Shown one piece after another: positions 1 through 6,410 of a DNA stretch of 9,535 nucleotides. The stretch is taken from contig CAZMRA010000198.1 in NCBI GenBank assembly GCA_964568485.1, positions 1 through 9,535 on the forward strand, given 5' to 3'. Position 1 is the first letter of the stretch; the number at the start of each line of letters is the position of its first letter. Made by a program: the position numbers and the translations under genes. The notes under the pieces were generated by a model, which had not been told where the DNA came from, did no database searches, and saw only the letters and a program-made list of their open reading frames with translations. The DNA comes from CFX5 sp964568485 (lineage in GTDB: Bacteria; Chloroflexota; Anaerolineae; Caldilineales; Caldilineaceae).

Positions 1-3000
1 GATCGCAGACTAGATCGTAAATTCCTTTGAGCCGGAACTTGTCTCGCTCTAGATCCCCACTCCGGCGGAAGGTAATGTGCAACTGGCGGCTATGGCCACT
101 GGTGCGCACAACAGCAGTGGGTCGGGGAGTGGCGGCGGGCTCATTCTCCGGCTGGGGGCGTTGTTGTCCTATTTCTGCTTCCGCGCTCGGCGAATTCTCT
201 CGAATGGTATGAACGCCATTGCCGGTGCTGCCGACGCGGGGGGGGAAATCATTCGCTTCGGGCTTGCGATGTGTGACAGTGCTGGGGGATGGTATGGGCG
301 CACGCGGTGGAGTCTCTGGCTTGGCTATGGCAGCTTTCGCGGGAACGGCCTCAAGCGGCTGCTCCATACTCGGCTCGTAGAAATCGGAGCTAGCACTGGA
401 CAGTAGGGCATTGACATCGTCAATGGAGACAGTACGTCCTTGCCGATCGCGGAGCATCTCTGCTTCGGAGCGCAGAGGCGGCGGGCTCGAGACTGCGACG
501 GCCGACGGCGTAACTTGGGCAGAGGTCTCCTGGGCCGAAACGACGGCCAGCGCGGGTTCGGCTACTAGGGCTTCGCTCACCGCATCCTTCGTTTCCGCTT
601 CATCCTCATCGGTTGTCTGCAGGCCGGCCATCACTTCACTAACTTCGCGCTCTTCGCTGTCGAGTGCTTGTTCGTCAGCTGCATCTAGTTCAAAGATCGC
701 AGCTGATTCCTGCAGGGCCAACCCATTGAAGGTAGGTGCTTGCTCCCAGAGGGGACGCGTGCTCAGCGGTGTTTCTGCTTCGACCGCCTTGGGCAGATCT
801 ACATAGGTTTGGATACTCTCGAGCAACAGGCTGGTTTGGCCTTCGCGGGTCTGCGCCTTGCCTTTGAAGAGAAAGATCTGATCGGTTACCAATTGCTCTT
901 TGAGTTCGGCATAGGTACGCGGGAAAACGACGACTTCGCACTGGCCTTGCACATCTTCGATCTGCATAAAGGCCATCTGATCGCCCTTCTTAGTGTTGAT
1001 TGTCCGCACGCTGGTGATCATGCCGGCCAACGTTACCCCTTTGTCGTGGTAGCGTTCATCCAGTTCCGCACAGGAGCAGGTGGTGATGCGCTGCCAATCA
1101 ACGCTGAGTTGTTGCAGTGGATGGCTGTTGGCGTAGACGCCGAGCAACTCTTTTTCCCATTGCAGCCGCTCTTTGCCTTTCACCTCTTCAATATCGGGTA
1201 GAGGAATGTCTGTCACCTGGTTGGCGCCGCTTTCGCCAAAGAGCTCAAAGATCGACAGCTGCCCGCTGGCGCGATCATTGTGGATTTGCGACGATTTTTC
1301 CACCATTTGATCCAACACGGCCAGCAATTGGCTGCGTTTGCCAAAACGGTCTAGCGCCCCAACTTTAATCAGGCACTCGAGTGGACGTTTGCCCACCTTA
1401 CGCAGGTCGACACGCTCGCAGAAATCTTCGAGCGAGGTGAAGGGACCCCCTTCGGCGCGTGCCTGCAAGATCACCTCGACTGGCGCCTCACCCACATTTT
1501 TGGTGGCGGCCATCCCAAAGCGGATCGCACTGCCGGGCGGCACTGGGAAATGATAGGCGAGCGTCGGGTCGCGTTGGACTTGGGCCTCTATTTCGGCGGG
1601 TTGCTCTTGAATTTCAAAATCCAAGCCACTGTAATTGACATCCGGCGGCAGTACCGCAATGCCCATCCGCCGCGACTCATTGATAAAGTTGATGACCTTT
1701 TCCGTCTTGTCGCGCTCGACCAGCAGCAAGCCAGCCATATATTCGACTGGATAGTGCGCTTTGAGATAAGCCGTCTGCACGCAGATTACCGCGTAGTCGG
1801 CGGCGTGACTCTTGTTGAAGCCATAGCGGGCGAAAAATTCAATATCGCCATAGATGGCCTCGGCCACCTCGGTTTTGATGCCGTTCTTTTTGCAGCCTTC
1901 AACAAAGCCCTTTTTATGCTTTTCAATATCGGCGGCTTTTTTCTTGCTGACTGCGCGGCGTACAAGGTCAGCATCACCTGGTGCATACCCAGCGAGCTGG
2001 CTGAGCACCTGAATGATCTGCTCTTGATAGACCAGAATGCCGTAGGTCTCTTTCAAAATCGGTTCCAGCATGGGGTGCTTGAACGCGACTTCTTCTTCCC
2101 CATGCATGCGGCGGATAAATTGGGGAATGTATTCGAGCGGGCCGGGGCGATAGAGCGAGATCATAGCGATGATGTGTTCAAACATCGTCGGCTTCATCTC
2201 GGTGAGCACGCGGCGCATGCCTTGGCTTTCCACTTGGAAGACACCGCTCACTTCGCCACTGGAGAGCAGCTTGAACGCTTCGGCGGCCTCTTCACCTTCA
2301 AACGGAATATTGGCCAACGTGAATTCGCGGCCATGCCGTTCGCGGATCAGCCGAGTGACTTCGCGCATCACCGTCAGCGTGCTCAAGCCCAAAAAGTCAA
2401 CCTTGAGCAGCCCAATCGATTCGAGGATGGGGAACTCGTATTGAGTTACTGCATTGGTGATGCTCCCCTTGCTGGCCCGCATCAACGGCGTGTAGTGCGT
2501 CAATTCGCGGTCGGCCACAATCACCGCCGCGGCATGGATCCCCGAGTTGCGGGCCACCCCTTCGACTTTCATCGACGTCTCAACGAGGTCGCGCACCGTG
2601 GCATCTTTTTGGACCAGCTCGACCAATTCAGGGTTATAAAATTCGTGCCCCTCAGTCAACACATCTTGGATGGTGACTGGTTTGCCGGGGATGGCCGGGA
2701 TCAGCTTGGCAATGCGGTCGACTTGGGACAATTCAATGCCCTTGGCCCGCCCAACATCGCGGATCGCTGCGCGTGCTTTCATCCGGTTGATGGTAGCAAT
2801 CTGGGCGACCTGATCTGCCCCATATTTTTGCACCGTGTAGCGGATCATCTCTTCGCGCTGATCGTCGGGGAAGTCCAAGTCAAAGTCGGGCATTGAGACG
2901 CGGGCCGGGTTCAGGAAGCGCTCAAAGATTAGATTGTTCTTGAGTGGGTCGATGCCCGTGATGCCGGTACAATAAGCGACCAGTGACCCGGCCCCAGAAC

Positions 3001-4093
3001 CGCGCACATTCCACCAAATGTTGCGGCTGCGAGCAAACTGGCAAAGATCAGCCACAATCAAGAAGTAGACATCGAAGCCCATTTGGTGGATCACGCGTAA
3101 TTCACGCTCTTTGCGCTCTTGGACGTCGTCGTTGTAGGCCCGCTCGCCATAAAGCCGCTCTAAGCCCTCTTCAGTGAGCTTGCGCAAATAACTCTCGTAG
3201 GTAAACCCTTCGGGGATGGGAATGTCGGGCAGGTGATAATTTTTGTCTTCGAGATCGACCTCGCACATTTCGGCGATCCGCACCGAATTATCAAACGCAC
3301 TGGCGGGGAGATCGATATAGGGCAAGAAGGTGGCTTCCATCTGCTCGCGGCTTTTGATGAAATAACTTTGGTCACTCAGCCGCATTCGTTTGGGATCGTT
3401 GATGGTTGAGCCGGTTTGCACACACAGCAGTACTTCGTGGGGTGTGGCATCTTCTTCCCGCACGTAGTGGACATCGTTGGTCGCTAAAAGTTGAATGCCA
3501 AACTTTTCTGCCCAGGGGACCAACGTCTTGTTGATCGGGCGCAGCTCTTCAATCGAATGCTCTTGTACTTCGATGAAGAAATTCTCCTTGCCAAAGGTAT
3601 CGACATACCAGCCCAGCCGCTCATAGGCCTCTCGCTCTTTACCTTGGCTAAGCAATTGGGGCACTTCGGCACCCATACAACCAGTGGTAGCAATGAGCCC
3701 TTCCGCATGTTTGGCGAGAAATTCATGGTCGATGCGGGGCCGATAGTAATACCCGTTGATCTGGCTGTGAGAGGCAATCTTCAGCAGATTGCGGTAACCA
3801 GTTATATTTTTTGCCAAGAGCAGCAGGTGGTAATTTTCGCGATCAAATTCTGGGTCGCGCCCAGCCATCGGTCGTCCCCACACAGTCTGATAGGACTCAA
3901 CGCCAATAATTGGCTTGATTTCGGCATCTTTGCAAGCGCGGAAGAATTCGATCGCCCCGTGCATCACGCCGTGATCCGTGAGCGCCAATGCAGGCTGGCC
4001 CAACCGTTTGGCCTCAGCTACCAATTTCTTGATGCGCCCTTGGCCGTCCAGTAGCGAATATTCCGAGTGGGTGTGCAGATGAACAAATGACAT
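1..4093 (-). CDS. dnaE: DNA polymerase III subunit alpha (DnaE1 type), C-terminus cut by window edge
   Basis: Catalytic subunit of the replicative polymerase. Read in reverse from the ATG at 4093, the frame stays open to base 2 (1364 codons, no stop). The N-terminal PHP domain starts SFVHLHTHSEYSLLDG. The palm holds PDFDLDF (catalytic Asp cluster 403-407) and the distal KVDFLGL Asp at 566. FNKSHAADYA follows at 759-768, then an HhH region (about 855-930), a clamp-binding motif QLSIF at 945-949 and an OB fold (about 1020-1100). A roughly 235-residue Ala/Glu/Pro/Ser-rich linker comes next, then a C-terminal domain (LHITFRRSGDLERDK, about 1338 on). OB fold, clamp motif and C-terminal domain favour replicative DnaE1 over the error-prone DnaE2/ImuC. 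It is longer than E. coli DnaE (1160 residues), mostly because of the linker. The SD is weak (AGGT, 4101-4104). Divergent from the DinB-like gene. Family assignment is near certain. Confidence 0.97.
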   Translation of the reverse strand, partial: MSFVHLHTHSEYSLLDGQGRIKKLVAEAKRLGQPALALTDHGVMHGAIEFFRACKDAEIKPIIGVESYQTVWGRPMAGRDPEFDRENYHLLLLAKNITGYRNLLKIASHSQINGYYYRPRIDHEFLAKHAEGLIATTGCMGAEVPQLLSQGKEREAYERLGWYVDTFGKENFFIEVQEHSIEELRPINKTLVPWAEKFGIQLLATNDVHYVREEDATPHEVLLCVQTGSTINDPKRMRLSDQSYFIKSREQMEATFLPYIDLPASAFDNSVRIAEMCEVDLEDKNYHLPDIPIPEGFTYESYLRKLTEEGLERLYGERAYNDDVQERKERELRVIHQMGFDVYFLIVADLCQFARSRNIWWNVRGSGAGSLVAYCTGITGIDPLKNNLIFERFLNPARVSMPDFDLDFPDDQREEMIRYTVQKYGADQVAQIATINRMKARAAIRDVGRAKGIELSQVDRIAKLIPAIPGKPVTIQDVLTEGHEFYNPELVELVQKDATVRDLVETSMKVEGVARNSGIHAAAVIVADRELTHYTPLMRASKGSITNAVTQYEFPILESIGLLKVDFLGLSTLTVMREVTRLIRERHGREFTLANIPFEGEEAAEAFKLLSSGEVSGVFQVESQGMRRVLTEMKPTMFEHIIAMISLYRPGPLEYIPQFIRRMHGEEEVAFKHPMLEPILKETYGILVYQEQIIQVLSQLAGYAPGDADLVRRAVSKKKAADIEKHKKGFVEGCKKNGIKTEVAEAIYGDIEFFARYGFNKSHAADYAVICVQTAYLKAHYPVEYMAGLLLVERDKTEKVINFINESRRMGIAVLPPDVNYSGLDFEIQEQPAEIEAQVQRDPTLAYHFPVPPGSAIRFGMAATKNVGEAPVEVILQARAEGGPFTSLEDFCERVDLRKVGKRPLECLIKVGALDRFGKRSQLLAVLDQMVEKSSQIHNDRASGQLSIFELFGESGANQVTDIPLPDIEEVKGKERLQWEKELLGVYANSHPLQQLSVDWQRITTCSCAELDERYHDKGVTLAGMITSVRTINTKKGDQMAFMQIEDVQGQCEVVVFPRTYAELKEQLVTDQIFLFKGKAQTREGQTSLLLESIQTYVDLPKAVEAETPLSTRPLWEQAPTFNGLALQESAAIFELDAADEQALDSEEREVSEVMAGLQTTDEDEAETKDAVSEALVAEPALAVVSAQETSAQVTPSAVAVSSPPPLRSEAEMLRDRQGRTVSIDDVNALLSSASSDFYEPSMEQPLEAVPAKAAIAKPETPPRAPIPSPSTVTHRKPEANDFPPRVGSTGNGVHTIRENSPSAEAEIGQQRPQPENEPAATPRPTAVVRTSGHSRQLHITFRRSGDLERDKFRLKGIYDLVCD

Positions 4094-4146
4094 GGCACTT
4101 ACCTGCAATTTATAGTGAAAATTCGCCGGAAGATGCGAATAGATGT

Positions 4147-4158
4147 GAACCGATGTTC
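4147..4158. promoter_or_regulatory. Candidate LexA/DinR-type operator (GAAC-N4-GTTC)
   Basis: GAAC CGAT GTTC is a perfect dyad with the 4-bp spacing of the Gram-positive-type SOS box (consensus CGAACRNRYGTTCG). The outer bases are T and T instead of C and G, and the first spacer base is C, not R. It lies about 6-17 nt downstream of the predicted dnaE transcription start, a position where a bound repressor would block initiation or early elongation. No other GAAC-N4-GTTC was noticed in the non-coding parts of the window. LexA itself is not encoded here, so binding is inferred. Confidence 0.45.
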
Positions 4159-4170
4159 TAGGATGGTTTG

Positions 4171-4176
4171 ATTATA
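4171..4176 (-). promoter_or_regulatory. Predicted -10 box of the dnaE promoter
   Basis: Read on the minus strand this is a perfect TATAAT. The expected transcription start is near 4164, giving a leader of about 70 nt before the dnaE ATG. The hexamer 17 bp upstream (near 4194-4199) is a poor match to TTGACA, so the promoter may be weak at -35 or depend on an activator. The call rests on the -10 match and its position in the divergent region. Confidence 0.55.
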
Positions 4177-4246
4177 ACAGACTTTGGGAGAGCCTCCATA
4201 ACCGATTTGCATACGGTTTCGTAAGCAGCAGTTGTGCAGCCCATTA

Positions 4247-4274
4247 TTGTAAATTAGAACACTTGTGTTATACT
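4247..4274 (+). promoter_or_regulatory. Predicted sigma70-type promoter of the DinB-like gene cluster
   Basis: TTGTAA at 4247-4252 (4 of 6 to TTGACA), a 16-bp spacer, and TATACT at 4269-4274 (5 of 6 to TATAAT). It points right, toward the DinB-like gene, with a predicted leader of about 110 nt. It is back to back with the dnaE promoter, about 75-100 bp away, so the two could share regulators. Confidence 0.5.
4258..4269. promoter_or_regulatory. Dyad AACAC-TT-GTGTT in the promoter spacer
   Basis: A perfect inverted repeat with 5-bp arms and a 2-bp centre fills most of the spacer between the predicted -35 and -10 boxes and touches the first base of the -10. This is a classic repressor position, and also where MerR-type activators bind. 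The sequence differs from the GAAC-N4-GTTC dyad nearby, so a different regulator is implied if it is functional. Short dyads also arise by chance. Confidence 0.35.
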
Positions 4275-4391
4275 GGGCGACACAACGGAAGTTAGGGATC
4301 AGTCGCTCTGGCAGTACAGCGTGACGAGCTGGGCTTGATCATTGGAACCTGAATCCCGCTTCACCGCCAACCCCACCCTAGGAGCCTGGAG

Positions 4392-4928
4392 ATGCGTACA
4401 TCCGCTCAGTTCTTTCACTCCCGCCCCGCCGCCGATGAGTTTTCGCCCTATTATGCGTCCTATATCGAACGCGTGCCGCTCGGCAATCTGCTAGATCAAC
4501 TGGCGCAGCAATTGGCCAGCACCATCGAATTGCTCGCCCCCTTAACCCCCGAGCAAGCAGCCTACCGGCCCAAACCCGATGATTGGAATATCAGCCAAGT
4601 GCTGGGGCATTTGACCGATACTGAACGCGTCTTTGCTTACCGAGCGCTGGTCTTTGCCCGCAATGACACAGTCGATTTGCCTGGCTTTGATCAAGATTAT
4701 TACGTGGCCAATGCCAATTTTACTGATCTACCACTCACCGAATTACTAGATGGGTTCGCGTCGGTGCGCCACTCAACGCTGGCCCTCTTCCGCACTTTGA
4801 ATGAAGCAGCCTGGTTACGGAGCGGCACAGCCAACGGCACCCGCGTCAGTGTCCGGGCATTGGGCTACATCATCGCTGGTCACGAGCTGCATCATGTGGC
4901 CGATTTGCGCGAACGCTATAGAATTTGA
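4392..4928 (+). CDS. DinB/YfiT-like four-helix-bundle metalloprotein (DinB_2 family)
   Basis: 178 residues, the usual DinB-superfamily size. The family binds a divalent metal with three His. Here the first is H73 in QVLGHLTDTERVF, and the other two fit H164 and H168 in AGHELHH near the C-terminus. KPDDWNISQVLGHL before the first His is the typical W-S-xxxxxxHL signature. Members include B. subtilis DinB (DNA-damage inducible, function unknown) and thiol-S-transferases using bacillithiol or mycothiol; which reaction applies here cannot be told. The start is set by AGGAG at 4380-4384, 7 nt before the ATG. It is the first gene after the rightward promoter, with the VOC gene 26 bp downstream, probably co-transcribed. 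Cytoplasmic: no signal peptide seen. Confidence 0.88.
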   Translation: MRTSAQFFHSRPAADEFSPYYASYIERVPLGNLLDQLAQQLASTIELLAPLTPEQAAYRPKPDDWNISQVLGHLTDTERVFAYRALVFARNDTVDLPGFDQDYYVANANFTDLPLTELLDGFASVRHSTLALFRTLNEAAWLRSGTANGTRVSVRALGYIIAGHELHHVADLRERYRI

Positions 4929-4944
4929 GCGGCTCGCTTTCCAT

Positions 4945-4949
4945 GGAGG
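4945..4949 (+). promoter_or_regulatory. Shine-Dalgarno GGAGG that decides the VOC gene start
   Basis: A perfect GGAGG, 5 nt before the ATG at 4955. It overlaps the other in-frame ATG (4943), which argues that the inner ATG is used. Confidence 0.7.
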
Positions 4950-4954
4950 CAGAT

Positions 4955-5383
4955 ATGTTGGGTAAACCGACTCGCCCTGGTTTTCACACCATTACGCCCT
5001 ACTTGATGGTCCCTGATTTAGCTGATTATTTGGCGTTTCTGCAGCAAGCCTTTGGAGCCAAGGAACATTTTCGCACGACCGGTGCGTCCGGTGGCAAGCA
5101 TGTGGAAGTGCGCATTGGTGATTCGATGTTGATGCTCAGTGATGGGAGCGGCGGGAGTGCTACCCCAATCAGTCCGGTGATGCTGTTCCTCTACTTAGAA
5201 GATGTAGATCGGGTCTACGAGGCCGCCCTGGCTGCGGGCGCGACTTCATTGTTGCCACCTGGCCCCAATTTTGGCGAACCCCGTGGTGCTGGGATCAAAG
5301 ATCCCGCTGGACATGAATGGTATTTTGCTGTTTGGGAGCCCCGACCCGATGCGCCGCCTGCTGTGCCCGAGCACTTGGCATAA
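4955..5383 (+). CDS. VOC superfamily protein, PhnB/glyoxalase-like
   Basis: 142 residues with the PhnB-like pattern of the vicinal oxygen chelate fold: ITPYLMVPDL (13-22), FLQQAFGAKE (28-37), KHVEVRIGDSMLML (48-61), a second half-repeat with YLEDVDRVYEAALAAGATSL (80-99), and DPAGHEWYFAVWEP (117-129). H11 and H49 are candidate metal ligands in the first module. VOC proteins include glyoxalase I, dioxygenases and fosfomycin/bleomycin resistance proteins; the substrate is unknown here. I chose the ATG at 4955 because GGAGG at 4945-4949 sits 5 nt before it. An upstream ATG at 4943 would have this SD inside its own codons, and a TTG at 4925 overlaps the previous stop. Likely in one operon with the DinB-like gene. 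Confidence 0.88.
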   Translation: MLGKPTRPGFHTITPYLMVPDLADYLAFLQQAFGAKEHFRTTGASGGKHVEVRIGDSMLMLSDGSGGSATPISPVMLFLYLEDVDRVYEAALAAGATSLLPPGPNFGEPRGAGIKDPAGHEWYFAVWEPRPDAPPAVPEHLA

Positions 5384-5443
5384 GGTTGGGCCGAGGTTGA
5401 TGGTTAGCTGATTTTTTCTAAAAGTAACTGTGGGCTAAGTGTT

Positions 5444-5800
5444 ATGAACGAAGCGATTCTTGAACGGTTGCGTGAGATCTGTCTCGCTTATCCCGATGCC
5501 AGTGAAGGTGGCGGCGTTGGGAATCCGAGCTGGCGGGTCCGCGACAAAATCTTTGCCATGCGCCATGATCTGCACAAGGGACAATGGTCGTGCTGGTGCA
5601 AGGTGGGCGAAGGCATGCAGGCAATGCTGGTAGAAAGCGAGCCAGAGCGTTATTTTATTCCACCCTACGTGGGCAAGCATGGCTGGATCGGCTTTTGGCT
5701 GGATGATGCCCTCGATTGGGTAATGATTGCTGATTTGATCGATCGCAGCTACCGGCTGATCGCACCCAAACGCTTGGTGAAGGTATTGGACGGCAACTAG
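5444..5800 (+). CDS. YjbR/MmcQ family protein (CyaY-like fold, possible DNA-binding)
   Basis: 118 residues, full length for the family. Hallmarks: an N-terminal helix (NEAILERLREICLAYPDASE) with the acidic turn, GNPSWRVRDKIFAM, then ERYFIPPYVGKHGWIGFWLD (about 67-86), and DWVMIADLIDRSYRLIAPKRL at the end; PPYVGxxGW is the most diagnostic part. The E. coli homologue YjbR has a CyaY-like fold and is often annotated as a double-wing DNA-binding protein, but its biochemical role is not established. It begins 60 bp after the VOC stop. No good SD precedes the ATG (GTGGGCTAAG upstream) and I found no clear promoter in the gap, so it may ride on upstream transcription with weak initiation. Confidence 0.87.
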   Translation: MNEAILERLREICLAYPDASEGGGVGNPSWRVRDKIFAMRHDLHKGQWSCWCKVGEGMQAMLVESEPERYFIPPYVGKHGWIGFWLDDALDWVMIADLIDRSYRLIAPKRLVKVLDGN

Positions 5801-5828
5801 CAGCCAATCAGCAGTTGCTCGCCTGTGG

Positions 5829-5834
5829 TATAAT
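5829..5834 (+). promoter_or_regulatory. Extended -10 promoter of mug (TGGTATAAT), leaderless arrangement
   Basis: A perfect TATAAT preceded by TGG (5826-5828), the extended -10 form, which can work with a poor -35. The ATG of mug begins 7 bases after the last T, where transcription should start. No SD lies between. The transcript would therefore begin at or next to the AUG. Confidence 0.65.
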
Positions 5835-5840
5835 TGCCCT

Positions 5841-6392
5841 ATGAAGAAACCGCGCCCGACCAAAGCTGATCTACTGGCCGCCCAAAACAAGACGATCGCT
5901 GATGTGATCGCCCCCAACTTGCGCGTCCTCTTTTGTGGCATCAACCCCGGCTTGTACTCAGGCTATACAGGGCACCATTTTGCTCGCCCCGGCAATCGAT
6001 TTTGGCCAACACTTCATGCGGCTGGATTCACCGACCGCGTGTTGGATCCATCCGAAGAACGTCTGCTACTCGATGCCGGGTATGGGATTACCAACTTGGT
6101 AGAGCGGGCTACGGCCACCGCCGCGGAGCTGAGTGCCGAGGAGTTGCAGGCCGGTGGGCAACGGCTGGCAGCTAAGCTAGCCCACTATCGACCTGCAACC
6201 TTGGCAGTTTTGGGAATCACGGCCTATCGAACGGCGTTTGGTTTCCCGAAAGCCGTACTCGGTCCCCAGCCCGTATCGATCTCCGACGTGCCGGTTTGGG
6301 TGTTGCCGAATCCCAGCGGCCTCAATGCGCACTACACCTTGGATGCTCTGGCCGCGATTTTTCGCGAGTTTCGCGAGCAAGTCGCAGCCTAG
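5841..6392 (+). CDS. mug: G/U mismatch-specific DNA glycosylase (Mug/TDG family)
   Basis: Base-excision repair enzyme that removes uracil and related lesions (ethenocytosine, some G:T thymine) from mismatches. 183 residues against 168 in E. coli Mug; the extra length is an N-terminal extension (KKPRPTKADLL). Motif 1 GINPG at 33-37 has the catalytic Asn at 35 (N18 in E. coli Mug). HFARPGNRFWPTLHAAGFTDR (46-66) matches the family closely, as does LQAGGQRLAAKLAHYRPATLAVLG (102-125). Motif 2 NPSGLNAHY at 157-165 is the helix-penetrating loop, with N in place of S after NPSGL. It has its own promoter and is probably leaderless. It lies 40 bp after the YjbR-like gene and converges on the beta-helix gene with an 18-bp gap. 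Identification is strong. Confidence 0.95.
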   Translation: MKKPRPTKADLLAAQNKTIADVIAPNLRVLFCGINPGLYSGYTGHHFARPGNRFWPTLHAAGFTDRVLDPSEERLLLDAGYGITNLVERATATAAELSAEELQAGGQRLAAKLAHYRPATLAVLGITAYRTAFGFPKAVLGPQPVSISDVPVWVLPNPSGLNAHYTLDALAAIFREFREQVAA

Positions 6393-6410
6393 ACAGGAGA
6401 ACCAGCAGCC

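Larger units (their letters stand above)
4094..4391. other. Divergent intergenic control region, dnaE / DinB-like gene
   Basis: 298 bp without a convincing gene. In order it holds the weak dnaE SD, the GAAC-N4-GTTC dyad, the dnaE -10 box, a loose AACCG/CGGTT pair (4200-4204 and 4214-4218) near the dnaE -35 position, the rightward promoter with its spacer dyad, a leader of about 110 nt with no clear structure, and an AGGAG Shine-Dalgarno at 4380-4384. I see no RNA gene in it. Confidence 0.7.

Noticed and set aside
411..1201. Plus-strand open frames (Ser/Ala-rich, then Phe/Leu-rich) opposite the DnaE C-terminal half
   Set aside because: The minus-strand frame reads through with a recognisable OB fold and C-terminal domain. 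The plus-strand products are mirror images of the linker and OB coding sequence.
1550..2896. Long plus-strand open frame of 448 codons opposite dnaE
   Set aside because: It lies fully antisense to the conserved palm and fingers of DnaE, shows no family motif, and is what codon bias on the opposite strand produces.
4925..4954. Earlier starts for the VOC gene (TTG at 4925, ATG at 4943)
   Set aside because: The TTG overlaps the previous stop without an SD, and the 4943 ATG overlaps the GGAGG that serves the ATG at 4955. Family similarity begins after 4955.
5384..5443. Terminator or promoter in the VOC to YjbR gap (contains TTTTTT)
   Set aside because: The T-run has no stable stem before it, and the TTGATG near 5397 has no -10 box at a proper distance.
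6393..6410. Bidirectional terminator between the convergent mug and secreted-protein genes
   Set aside because: Only 18 bp separate the stops, with no stem and no T-run, so I cannot support a terminator there.
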